Part shown: positions 1 to 4,891 of the stretch, piece after piece | Numbering within the stretch: the stretch's first letter is position 1 | Layout: each line of letters opens with the position of its first letter | Source: Candidatus Tectimicrobiota bacterium | GTDB taxonomy: Bacteria > JACPSX01 | DNA length: 5,001 nt | Direction of reading: 5' to 3' | Assembly: GCA_016193065.1 (NCBI GenBank) | Contig: JACPSX010000208.1 | Coordinates: forward strand, 1 to 5,001 | Notes under the pieces: model-generated | The model's database searches: none | Told to the model about the DNA's origin: nothing | Seen by the model: only the letters and a program-made list of their open reading frames with translations | Made by a program: the position numbers and the translations under genes

Positions 1-35
1 CGGGCGGCCTGGGATCCGCGTGCGGGATCGAGGTC

Positions 36-533
36 TTACTTGGGCCTCATCGCAGGCGATGAGGCGCTCAGACTACACTGCACTTCCCCCGACAAATCGT
101 CTCCCGACACCACCTCTTTGGTCTTTTCGTCCACGTATGCGACAAATTCCCAGAGCACGCGGCAAAACATGTCCTCTCTTCGAATGACGTAGGAGGTGGA
201 CCCCCGTCCATCCGCGTCATACCGAAGATCGGCGCGCCAGCCTTTGCGATACATCTCCCCACTCTCGGACGCAGACAACAGCGTTTGCGGAGCCGGCTGT
301 ACATTCGCCCCGATCAGCGACCATCGGGTCTTGAACACGACTTCGCACCCCCGGTAGGGCTTGCCGTCGAACTCAAACGTGGCCGGCCGCGTCTCGTTCT
401 GAATGTGCTTGTAAATGGGGAGGGCACGGCGGAATTCCTCGCATACCTCCGGCGGGGGATCGGCCGCCCACGCCGGCACTGCGAAGAGTGTTAACAAAAC
501 CAGGAGAACTGGTACGCATTTCACCCGGTGCAC
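36..533 (-). CDS. Small secreted protein of unknown function with four mature cysteines
   Basis: I do not recognise a family. The 165-residue product starts with a clear Sec signal peptide: a basic n-region (His2, Arg3, Lys5), a hydrophobic core at about residues 7-20, and an Ala-Trp-Ala site suggesting cleavage after residue 23. It should be periplasmic or secreted. The mature part is soluble, charged and mostly non-hydrophobic, with cysteines at 31, 63, 124 and 153, which could form two disulfides (inference). No catalytic motif is evident. The start at 533 is GTG. A second in-frame GTG at 524 has GGAG 8 bases upstream and may be the true start, giving 162 residues with Lys at position 2. 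The gene runs in the same direction as the toxin-antitoxin pair but lies 198 bases beyond it and appears to have its own promoter. The reading frame and signal peptide are well supported; the function is unknown. Confidence 0.8.
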   Translation of the reverse strand: MHRVKCVPVLLVLLTLFAVPAWAADPPPEVCEEFRRALPIYKHIQNETRPATFEFDGKPYRGCEVVFKTRWSLIGANVQPAPQTLLSASESGEMYRKGWRADLRYDADGRGSTSYVIRREDMFCRVLWEFVAYVDEKTKEVVSGDDLSGEVQCSLSASSPAMRPK

Positions 534-547
534 TCCGTGGCCTGCCT

Positions 548-573
548 GGGATTCGACAGGCCTGTCGAATCCC
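548..573. repeat. Perfect 26-bp palindrome upstream of the secreted-protein gene
   Basis: The arms GGGATTCGACAGG (548-560) and CCTGTCGAATCCC (561-573) are exact reverse complements with no spacer. As RNA this would fold into an 11-bp stem capped by a GGCC tetraloop, 14 bases upstream of GTG 533. There is no U-run on either side, so it is not a typical intrinsic terminator. It could be a dimeric-repressor operator, a leader hairpin, or a REP-like genomic element. The symmetry is read directly from the sequence; the role is unknown. Confidence 0.85.
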
Positions 574-634
574 CTAAACGCAGCAGTGTACCGCAGCCTG
601 ACAGCTTTACGGCTATTGAGCGAGCAGGAAAGAA

Positions 635-663
635 ATCCTACATACCGGGAAAGGACTGGTCAA
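635..663 (-). promoter_or_regulatory. Candidate sigma-70 promoter for the secreted-protein gene
   Basis: On the minus strand TTGACC (658-663) is followed by a 17-base spacer and TAGGAT (635-640). These match the consensus at 5 of 6 and 4 of 6 positions with ideal spacing. Transcription would begin near 628, giving a leader of roughly 95 bases that contains the 26-bp palindrome. This would uncouple the gene from the toxin-antitoxin operon upstream. The rest of 574-731 shows no gene and no clear terminator. Confidence 0.5.
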
Positions 664-731
664 TCAGAAAAAGCCTCTCCAAGGACCGGGCGATCCTCAG
701 CGACTGGCGACAGACTGCGTCCACAAGCCAC

Positions 732-1136
732 TCATCTCGCAGCGAAAACGTCCAGAGACATCGCTGTGGCGGGAAATTCGGACAGGATCTGTCCATCGGA
801 CGTTACGAGAGGGACGCCGATCTGCCGCGCCAGAGCGACGAATTCGCAATCATAGGCCGAACAGCGGGACGACGACACCAGACTCAATACCTGCCCAGAT
901 TCTACTTCGAACTCCGCTCCCTGTAAGATGAGCTCGGCTTCGCGAACCAAATCGAGTGCATCGGAAAGGGCCAGTTTTTCCTGCCGCAAATAGGCGGCTA
1001 GCACGTTGCGAAACTCGCTTCGCCACAGGACCGGAGCAGCCCATACCGGATCCTTCTGGAATGCTGAGCGCGCCTGGAGTGTTTTCTCACCGCCCAGGAA
1101 CAGGTAGGCGACCACATTCGTATCGACGACGATCAT
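732..1136 (-). CDS. vapC: VapC-type PIN-domain ribonuclease toxin
   Basis: This 134-residue protein has the size and layout of a type II toxin of the PIN family, whose members are Mg2+/Mn2+-dependent ribonucleases acting in the cytoplasm, often on tRNA or rRNA. The acidic active-site residues are at the expected places: Asp5 in the opening MIVVDTN motif, Glu41 in the segment WRSEFRN, Asp96 in SAYDCEF (with Glu98 nearby) and Asp114 in VTSD. All four canonical acids are present, so the toxin looks intact. The frame stays open upstream to 1274, but the hydrophobic strand MIVVDTN must be the N-terminus, and the ATG at 1134-1136 overlaps the antitoxin stop as ATGA, implying translational coupling. 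The family is secure; the RNA target cannot be read from the sequence. Confidence 0.93.
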   Translation of the reverse strand: MIVVDTNVVAYLFLGGEKTLQARSAFQKDPVWAAPVLWRSEFRNVLAAYLRQEKLALSDALDLVREAELILQGAEFEVESGQVLSLVSSSRCSAYDCEFVALARQIGVPLVTSDGQILSEFPATAMSLDVFAAR

Positions 1137-1375
1137 GGGCGCCCAGCGGACTTCGCGGCACGAAGGAAGTCTTCTGTGAGCGGGGGCAATGCCACTCTCT
1201 CCCGCAGGGCATCCACACGCGCCAACAGGGCCTCCGGTTCCATACGTTTGCTCAACAGGGTTCGCTCCAGGCACACAATCACTTCGCTGTTTATGCTGCG
1301 GCGGTGCTCGGCAGCGCTTTGCTTGATGCGTTCGTAGAGATCTTTGGGAATGTTCTTGATCGTAAGTGTGGGCAC
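1133..1375 (-). CDS. vapB: Ribbon-helix-helix antitoxin (VapB/FitA-like) paired with VapC
   Basis: This 80-residue antitoxin should neutralise the adjacent VapC and repress its own promoter. Residues 3-9 (TLTIKNI) form the DNA-contacting beta strand. Two helices follow, at about 11-26 and 28-43, in an Arc/FitA-type ribbon-helix-helix fold. The C-terminal tail (about 65-80, LTEDFLRAA and onward) is the usual toxin-binding part. I chose the GTG at 1373-1375 because GGGGAGG lies 7 bases upstream and the conserved strand begins right there. The frame is open to 1501, but an in-frame ATG at 1424-1426 has no ribosome site and overlaps the promoter. The stop shares 4 bases with the vapC start. The class is well supported by fold pattern and context; vapB is used as a generic symbol for the partner of VapC. 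Confidence 0.88.
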   Translation of the reverse strand: MPTLTIKNIPKDLYERIKQSAAEHRRSINSEVIVCLERTLLSKRMEPEALLARVDALRERVALPPLTEDFLRAAKSAGRP

Positions 1376-1417
1376 CCTAGATCCTCCCCTTTTGATTCCA
1401 TAATGCAACCAAAATGG

Positions 1418-1446
1418 ATGATACATGAATTCATCTCGTCTTTCAA
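1418..1446 (-). promoter_or_regulatory. Candidate vapBC promoter with internal palindromic operator
   Basis: On the minus strand TTGAAA (1441-1446) and TATCAT (1418-1423) are separated by exactly 17 bases. Transcription would begin near 1411, about 36 bases before the antitoxin GTG, which agrees with the chosen start. The spacer contains the perfect palindrome ATGAATTCAT (1425-1434), well placed for binding by the ribbon-helix-helix antitoxin and blocking of polymerase. The boxes and symmetry are seen; autoregulation is inferred from how such modules usually behave. Confidence 0.6.
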
Positions 1447-1494
1447 GAAATTGCTCTCTTGGGAACGAATTACCTGAGAGCCGTGAAAAGTCGC

Positions 1495-1522
1495 TTGACA
1501 AGGTCGAACAAATAAATAATCA
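1495..1522 (+). promoter_or_regulatory. Candidate promoter of the metal-resistance operon
   Basis: A perfect TTGACA -35 box lies at 1495-1500. The best-placed -10 is TAATCA at 1517-1522 with a 16-base spacer, which is a weak match. A better-looking TATAGT at 1541-1546 has no -35 at the right distance. The surrounding 1500-1546 stretch is markedly AT-rich compared with its surroundings. The expected start site is near 1529, within the candidate operator. Confidence 0.5.
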
Positions 1523-1539
1523 TTTGAACACTTGTGCAA
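1506..1539. promoter_or_regulatory. Candidate ArsR/CadC operator (overlapping inverted repeats)
   Basis: There are two overlapping imperfect symmetries. The first has arms GAACAAAT (1506-1513) and ATTTGAAC (1522-1529) around 8 bases, with perfect inner arms CAAAT/ATTTG. The second is TTGAACACTTGTGCAA (1524-1539), with 6 of 8 pairs matched. AT-rich CAAAT...ATTTG and TGAACA-type half sites are typical of CadC and SmtB operators (from memory, not searched). The site overlaps the -10 box and the probable start, as expected for repression by the protein encoded just downstream. Confidence 0.5.
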
Positions 1540-1570
1540 TTATAGTGCCTGGGTCTTACGGTCGATGTGT

Positions 1571-1580
1571 AAGGAGGAGG
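1571..1580 (+). promoter_or_regulatory. Strong ribosome binding site of the ArsR-family regulator
   Basis: AAGGAGGAGG sits 3 to 10 bases before ATG 1584 and fixes that start over the upstream in-frame extension, which reaches back to 1425 and would run through the promoter. Confidence 0.85.
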
Positions 1581-1583
1581 TTT

Positions 1584-1949
1584 ATGGCGGTTACCGTGGC
1601 TTCGGATGGCACCTGCGAAATCCAGTACATAGACCGGGAGAAGGTTTCCAAGGTTCTTTCCTTGATGAAACCCGAGCGGACCTTCCAGGAACTGGCTGAG
1701 ACCTTCAAGATCCTCGGGGACTCAACGCGGATCAAGATCCTCTTTGCGCTTTCCAAGGAGGAACTGTGCGTTTGTGACCTCGCCCACCTGCTGGGAGTGA
1801 GCACCTCGGCCGTGTCTCACCAGCTCCGCCTTCTGCGTAACATGAAGCTCGTGAAATTCCGTAAAGAAGGGAAGATGGCCTACTACTCGCTGGACGACCA
1901 GCACATCGAGACCCTGTTCACAGAGGGTCTCCGCCATGTGGAGGAATGA
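1584..1949 (+). CDS. cadC: CadC-type ArsR/SmtB-family metal-sensing repressor
   Basis: This 121-residue winged-helix repressor should bind the operon promoter as a dimer and release it when Cd, Pb or Zn binds. The helix-turn-helix covers about residues 61-88 (DLAHLLGVSTSAVSHQLRLL), followed by a wing at 89-103. The ELCVCDL motif puts Cys62 and Cys64 in the alpha-3 thiolate site; Cys11 in the N-terminal arm is the likely third ligand. The second site of the family, in helix alpha-5, is also complete: Asp105-x-His107-x10-His118-x2-Glu121, the same spacing as in SmtB and CadC. The N-terminal arm has a single cysteine, with Ser7 where S. aureus CadC has an important Cys7 (from memory). The length is close to that of CadC. 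The next gene is the efflux ATPase, 3 bases away, so autoregulation of a two-gene operon is expected. Family assignment is firm; the exact metal is inferred. Confidence 0.92.
   Translation: MAVTVASDGTCEIQYIDREKVSKVLSLMKPERTFQELAETFKILGDSTRIKILFALSKEELCVCDLAHLLGVSTSAVSHQLRLLRNMKLVKFRKEGKMAYYSLDDQHIETLFTEGLRHVEE
1940..1945 (+). promoter_or_regulatory. Ribosome binding site that supports the TTG start of the ATPase
   Basis: GGAGGA inside the last codons of the regulator is 7 bases before TTG 1953. It supports this start, because no in-frame ATG lies nearby and the ATG at 1946 is in another frame that closes within about 20 codons. Confidence 0.75.
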
Positions 1950-1952
1950 GCA

Positions 1953-3869
1953 TTGAGCGGCAACGGTTGTTGCGCAGAAGGGGCATCCTGCAGCACCTCG
2001 GCACATGAGCTGCGGCGGGAGGTCCGGCTGACCGCCGCCTGCGGACTTCTCGGCTTGTTCGCCTTTTTCCTCTCCCGGTCCTCCCTTCCACCCCAGGCCG
2101 GAATTGCGTTTTACGCCCTGGCCATCGGGCTCGGCTTGCGGCCGATTGCCGCCAAGGGCTTCTCCGCCTTGCGGCAGCGGCGACTGGATATCAACTTTCT
2201 GATGTCCCTGGCAGTCGTTGGGGCAGCGGCCATTGGAGAGTGGCTGGAAGCGACCTCTATTGTGTTTCTCTTCCTGCTGGCTGAACTTCTAGAGTCCTTA
2301 AGCCTCGGTAAGGCTCGCAACGCCATCCAATCCCTGGTCGAGCTTGCCCCACATCGGGCCCTGGTGCGAAAAAACGGCGGCGAAATCCTCCTTCCCGTGG
2401 AGGAAGTGGCACCGGGCGACAGAATCATCGTGAAGCCGGCAGAGCGCATCGCCCTGGATGGAATCGTGCGGGAAGGAATCTCCACGGTCAATCAGTCCCC
2501 AATCACCGGGGAATCCATGCCGGTTGAGAAACACCCGGGGGACCCCGTTTACGCGGGAACCATCAACCAAGAGGGAGCACTAGAGGTTGAAGTCACCGCC
2601 CCAGCCAGGGAAACCGTGCTGGCGCGGGTCATCCGCATGGTGGAAGAAGCCCAGTTACGGAAGCCCTCGGCGCAGAAATTCGTCGATCGATTTGCTCACT
2701 ACTACACCCCGGCAGTCGTCGTGGCGGCTGTCCTGATTGCCACGCTCCCCCCGCTGCTCACGGGCGCTCCGTTCTCTTCCTGGTTCTACCGGGCTCTGGT
2801 CCTGCTGGTGATTTCGTGCCCCTGCGCTCTGGTCATTTCAACCCCCGTGACCATCCTTTCGGGGCTTGCCGGGGCCGCCCGCCGGGGAGTTCTCATCAAG
2901 GGGGGAAACTTTCTGGAAGCGATCGGCAGCATCCAGGTCATCGCTTTTGACAAGACGGGCACGCTAACCCTTGGTCAACCCCGGGTGAGCCGGGTCCTCC
3001 CTCTAAACTCCCACTCCCCTGCTCAAGTTCTGCAGATAGCCGCTTCCCTCGGAGCGCGCTCGGAACACCACCTGGCGGGATCGGTCGTCAGTCATGCTGT
3101 CAAGGAAGGGATCCCGCTTCTCAGTGCGGAGCAAATTCAGGCCATCCCCGGCAGAGGGTTGCAGGGACAGGTGGAGAACGGTTCTTTCTTCATGGGGAAC
3201 CATCGCTTCCTGGAGGAAAAGGGACAGTGCAACCCGGACCTGGAAAAGATTCTACAAATCTCCGAGAGACGGGGGGAGACCGCCGTCTTCTTGGGAAACC
3301 AGGATCAGGTCATGGGCATGATCACGTTCGTCGACACTCCACGTCCCGAAGCGCGCACTGCCCTCCACCAGATCAAGGACTGCGGTCTCGAAGTCGTCAT
3401 GCTCACGGGCGATAACCGGGGAGCCGCCGAGGCCATGGCCTCCCAATTGGGAATCGACCGTGTTTATCACGAGCTCCTGCCCGAAAACAAAGTTCAGGTG
3501 GTGCAGAAGCTGACAGCGGGCGGGAAAAAGGTCGCCATGGTGGGAGACGGGATCAACGATGCTCCGGCCCTTGGAGCTTCTGCGGTTGGAATCGCCATGG
3601 GGGGCGCGGGTACCCATGCCGCCCTGGAAACCGCGGATATCGTCCTCATGGGAGACGATCTCTCTCAGCTTCCGCTGACCATCCGGACCGGGCGCCGGGC
3701 CGTCAACATCATCAAAACGAACATCGCTCTGGCCCTGCTCATTAAGGCCGTTTTCCTGTTCCTGGCCATACCGGGGCTGGCCAGCTTGTGGATGGCACTG
3801 GCGGCCGACATGGGCGGCTCGCTTCTGGTGACCGCCAACGGGCTCCGCCTGCTCAGAACCCGCACCTGA
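1953..3869 (+). CDS. cadA: P1B-2-type heavy-metal (Zn/Cd/Pb) efflux ATPase
   Basis: This 638-residue inner-membrane pump uses ATP to export divalent soft metals. In order it has hydrophobic segments at about 26-62 and 81-117; the actuator domain with ITGES (Glu187); membrane segments at about 252-270 and 279-305 with the Cys289-Pro-Cys291 metal site; the phosphorylated Asp333 in DKTGT; the nucleotide-binding domain; TGDN at 485-488; GDGINDAP at 531-538; and two final helices. Asn590-x7-Lys598 and Asp619-Met-Gly621 in those helices are the signature of the Zn/Cd/Pb subgroup, not of Cu pumps. There is no N-terminal HMA domain; a short arm with Cys6, Cys7 and Cys13 stands in its place. The usual His-Pro pair of the nucleotide domain reads His372-His373. 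The start is TTG, 3 bases after the regulator's stop, so the two are co-transcribed. No clear terminator follows. All catalytic residues are present, so it looks functional. Confidence 0.95.
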   Translation: MSGNGCCAEGASCSTSAHELRREVRLTAACGLLGLFAFFLSRSSLPPQAGIAFYALAIGLGLRPIAAKGFSALRQRRLDINFLMSLAVVGAAAIGEWLEATSIVFLFLLAELLESLSLGKARNAIQSLVELAPHRALVRKNGGEILLPVEEVAPGDRIIVKPAERIALDGIVREGISTVNQSPITGESMPVEKHPGDPVYAGTINQEGALEVEVTAPARETVLARVIRMVEEAQLRKPSAQKFVDRFAHYYTPAVVVAAVLIATLPPLLTGAPFSSWFYRALVLLVISCPCALVISTPVTILSGLAGAARRGVLIKGGNFLEAIGSIQVIAFDKTGTLTLGQPRVSRVLPLNSHSPAQVLQIAASLGARSEHHLAGSVVSHAVKEGIPLLSAEQIQAIPGRGLQGQVENGSFFMGNHRFLEEKGQCNPDLEKILQISERRGETAVFLGNQDQVMGMITFVDTPRPEARTALHQIKDCGLEVVMLTGDNRGAAEAMASQLGIDRVYHELLPENKVQVVQKLTAGGKKVAMVGDGINDAPALGASAVGIAMGGAGTHAALETADIVLMGDDLSQLPLTIRTGRRAVNIIKTNIALALLIKAVFLFLAIPGLASLWMALAADMGGSLLVTANGLRLLRTRT

Positions 3870-3908
3870 TCTAGCCGCACCGACCAGCAAGAACCCCCAC
3901 GGCCCCGC

Positions 3909-4070
3909 TCATCCTGTTTTTTCAAGCGGCGACAGGAAGCGGTCCTTTAATTCCTGTACCCCCGCAGCCAAGGTCAGGGCCAGGATCTTGTCCCCGGCGG
4001 CCAGGGAAGTGTCCCCCCGGGGAATCACCACTTTCCCTGCCCGAATCACGGAGATGAGGGTGAGCAAGCC
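3909..4070 (-). pseudogene. C-terminal remnant of a TrkA-C/RCK_C potassium channel or transport protein
   Basis: Read on the minus strand, 53 codons ending at TGA 3909-3911 give a good RCK_C tail: TLISVIRAGKVVIPRGDT, then LAAGDKILALT, and a closing helix VQELKDRF. The pattern strand-IRxGKVVIPRGDT-AGD-xxLALT is typical of the ligand-binding regulatory domain at the end of potassium channel and Trk-type proteins. The same frame runs upstream only to a stop at 4110-4112. The residues between are not recognisable, and no start or ribosome site is seen, so at most about two thirds of one RCK_C domain is left. The normal stop is kept and the N-terminal bulk is gone, pointing to deletion rather than gradual decay. 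It points toward the end of the ATPase gene, from which it is separated by 39 bases. It occupies most of the otherwise gene-free 3870-4179 stretch. I infer it is not expressed. Confidence 0.68.
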
Positions 4071-4141
4071 ACAAATTAGGGCAACCGGACCCGGATCCCG
4101 AGCGTGCCATCAAAACAAAGCCAAAAGAAGCCCATAATTTC

Positions 4142-4150
4142 TGCTAAGAT
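4142..4150 (+). promoter_or_regulatory. Possible extended -10 element for the DedA-family gene
   Basis: TGCTAAGAT combines a TGn extension with TAAGAT, which matches TATAAT at 4 to 5 positions. No good -35 lies 17 bases upstream, as can occur in extended -10 promoters. The implied leader is about 22 bases. The ribosome site GGGGAG (4162-4167) is 12 bases before ATG 4180 and 18 before the ATG at 4186, so the spacing favours the first. Confidence 0.35.
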
Positions 4151-4179
4151 ACGGCCATTTTGGGGAGCCATCTCTGCCC

Positions 4180-4740
4180 ATGCAAATGATGTGGATTGTC
4201 GAGCAGTACGGGTATCTGGCCGTTTTTGCGGGTGCCTTCCTGGAAGGAGAAGTGGTCTTGATCCTGGCGGGGTTTGCCGCCTTTCACGGCTACCTCAACC
4301 TGCAAATGGTTTTGATCATTGCATTCCTGGGAACCGTCCTCAGTGATGAATTCTTTTACTACCTGGGCCGCTGGCAGGGCAGATCCCTGATCGCGCGATC
4401 GAGGCGCCTCTCGGAAAAATACCCGTACGCCCTCCATTACATCGAGCGCTTCGGAACCTGGGTCGTTTTATTGCAGAGGTTCCTTTATGGCTTCCGCATC
4501 GCAATCCCCGTGGTGATCGGCACCAGCTCCATGAAACCGGTCAGGTTCGCCATACTGAACATGAGCAGCGCCGTGGTCTGGGTCCTCCTCTTCGGATACC
4601 TGGGATATGGGTTCGGCGACGCCCTTACCGCGATCCTGGGGGACCTCAAGCGCGTCGAGGCCTACATTTTCCTGGGGGTTTTCTTCGTGGCCCTGACCAT
4701 CTGGGCCGCCCATACCATCACGAAGAAAACCCGCCTCTGA
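4180..4740 (+). CDS. DedA/VTT-family integral membrane protein
   Basis: This 186-residue inner-membrane protein belongs to the DedA (SNARE-associated/VTT) family, members of which are linked to lipid carrier or phospholipid flipping and to envelope and proton-motive-force homeostasis (family knowledge). Hydrophobic stretches lie at about 10-35, 41-62, 93-115, 121-145 and 161-178. Family marks include the acidic FLEGE near residues 20-24, the re-entrant-loop region SDEFFYYLGRWQG (Asp56, Glu57), and QRFLYGFRIAIPVVIG (Arg100, Arg106), which matches the conserved arginine and G-x-R-x-x-x-P pattern. At 186 residues it is at the short end of the family but seems complete. The start is ATG 4180, with other in-frame ATGs at 4186 and 4189. 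It stands alone with its own likely promoter and 310 bases from the ATPase, so a role in metal resistance is not implied. The substrate is unknown. Confidence 0.88.
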   Translation: MQMMWIVEQYGYLAVFAGAFLEGEVVLILAGFAAFHGYLNLQMVLIIAFLGTVLSDEFFYYLGRWQGRSLIARSRRLSEKYPYALHYIERFGTWVVLLQRFLYGFRIAIPVVIGTSSMKPVRFAILNMSSAVVWVLLFGYLGYGFGDALTAILGDLKRVEAYIFLGVFFVALTIWAAHTITKKTRL

Positions 4741-4891
4741 GCGGCGCCCTCCCCGAAACTCAGCGCCGGAAAAACATCTTGCTCAGGGGCACCCGGGAGT
4801 TATATGTTATGAACGGTACATTTGCTGGGTGAAGAACGGAAAGTAACATTCTCTATTCAAACTGTTAGGCAGTCTGCCTAAGGAGGAGAAC
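4741..4891 (+). promoter_or_regulatory. Gene-free leader/promoter region of the downstream secreted-protein gene
   Basis: This 151-base gap has no convincing intrinsic terminator for the DedA-family gene. Two weak promoter-like pairs exist: TTGCTC (4779-4784) with TATATG 16 bases on, and TTGCTG (4822-4827) with TAACAT (4844-4849). I cannot choose between them. I see no known riboswitch consensus. The 17-bp inverted repeat at its end is listed separately. Confidence 0.35.
4865..4881. promoter_or_regulatory. 17-bp inverted repeat abutting the ribosome binding site
   Basis: TTAGGCA (4865-4871) and TGCCTAA (4875-4881) are perfect reverse complements around GTC. The last two bases are the first of the ribosome site AAGGAGGAG (4880-4888). 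TTAGG...CCTAA arms resemble sites of DtxR/MntR-type metal-dependent repressors (from memory), though the spacing differs from classic DtxR boxes. Other palindrome-binding repressors such as TetR/MarR types, or an RNA hairpin affecting translation, are equally possible. Confidence 0.6.

Noticed and set aside
548-573. tRNA or att-site reading of the TTCGAATCCC-like arm
   Set aside because: The arm resembles a T-loop stem, but no D or anticodon arms, acceptor stem or integrase gene is present.
415-926. Plus-strand open frames across 415-855 and 528-926
   Set aside because: They overlap the secreted-protein gene and vapC on the other strand, lack ribosome sites, and show no domain or hydrophobic pattern.
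1137-1274. 46-residue N-terminal extension of VapC
   Set aside because: PIN toxins begin at the MIVVDTN strand; the extension overlaps the antitoxin gene and is low-complexity.
956-1477. Long plus-strand open frame of 173 codons
   Set aside because: It lies antisense to vapB and vapC, has no ribosome site, and its product is Arg/Pro/His-rich nonsense; it is a shadow of the toxin-antitoxin genes.
1425-1583. N-terminal extension of the ArsR-family regulator from ATG 1425
   Set aside because: It would translate the TTGACA promoter and operator region; the AAGGAGGAGG before ATG 1584 and the family length of about 120 residues fix the shorter form.
3252-3890. Minus-strand open frame of 212 codons
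   Set aside because: It is fully antisense to the C-terminal third of the P-type ATPase, which has all its catalytic motifs; the antisense product has no recognisable pattern.
4737-4775. Intrinsic terminator after the DedA-family gene
   Set aside because: Only weak 5-bp stems (GGCGC/GCGCC or CTGAG/CTCAG) with long loops, followed by an A-run rather than a T-run.
4809-4832. Seven-codon leader peptide (ATG 4809 to TGA 4832)
   Set aside because: GGGAG lies 9 bases upstream, but the peptide is too short and shows no repeated regulatory codons; chance is the simplest explanation.
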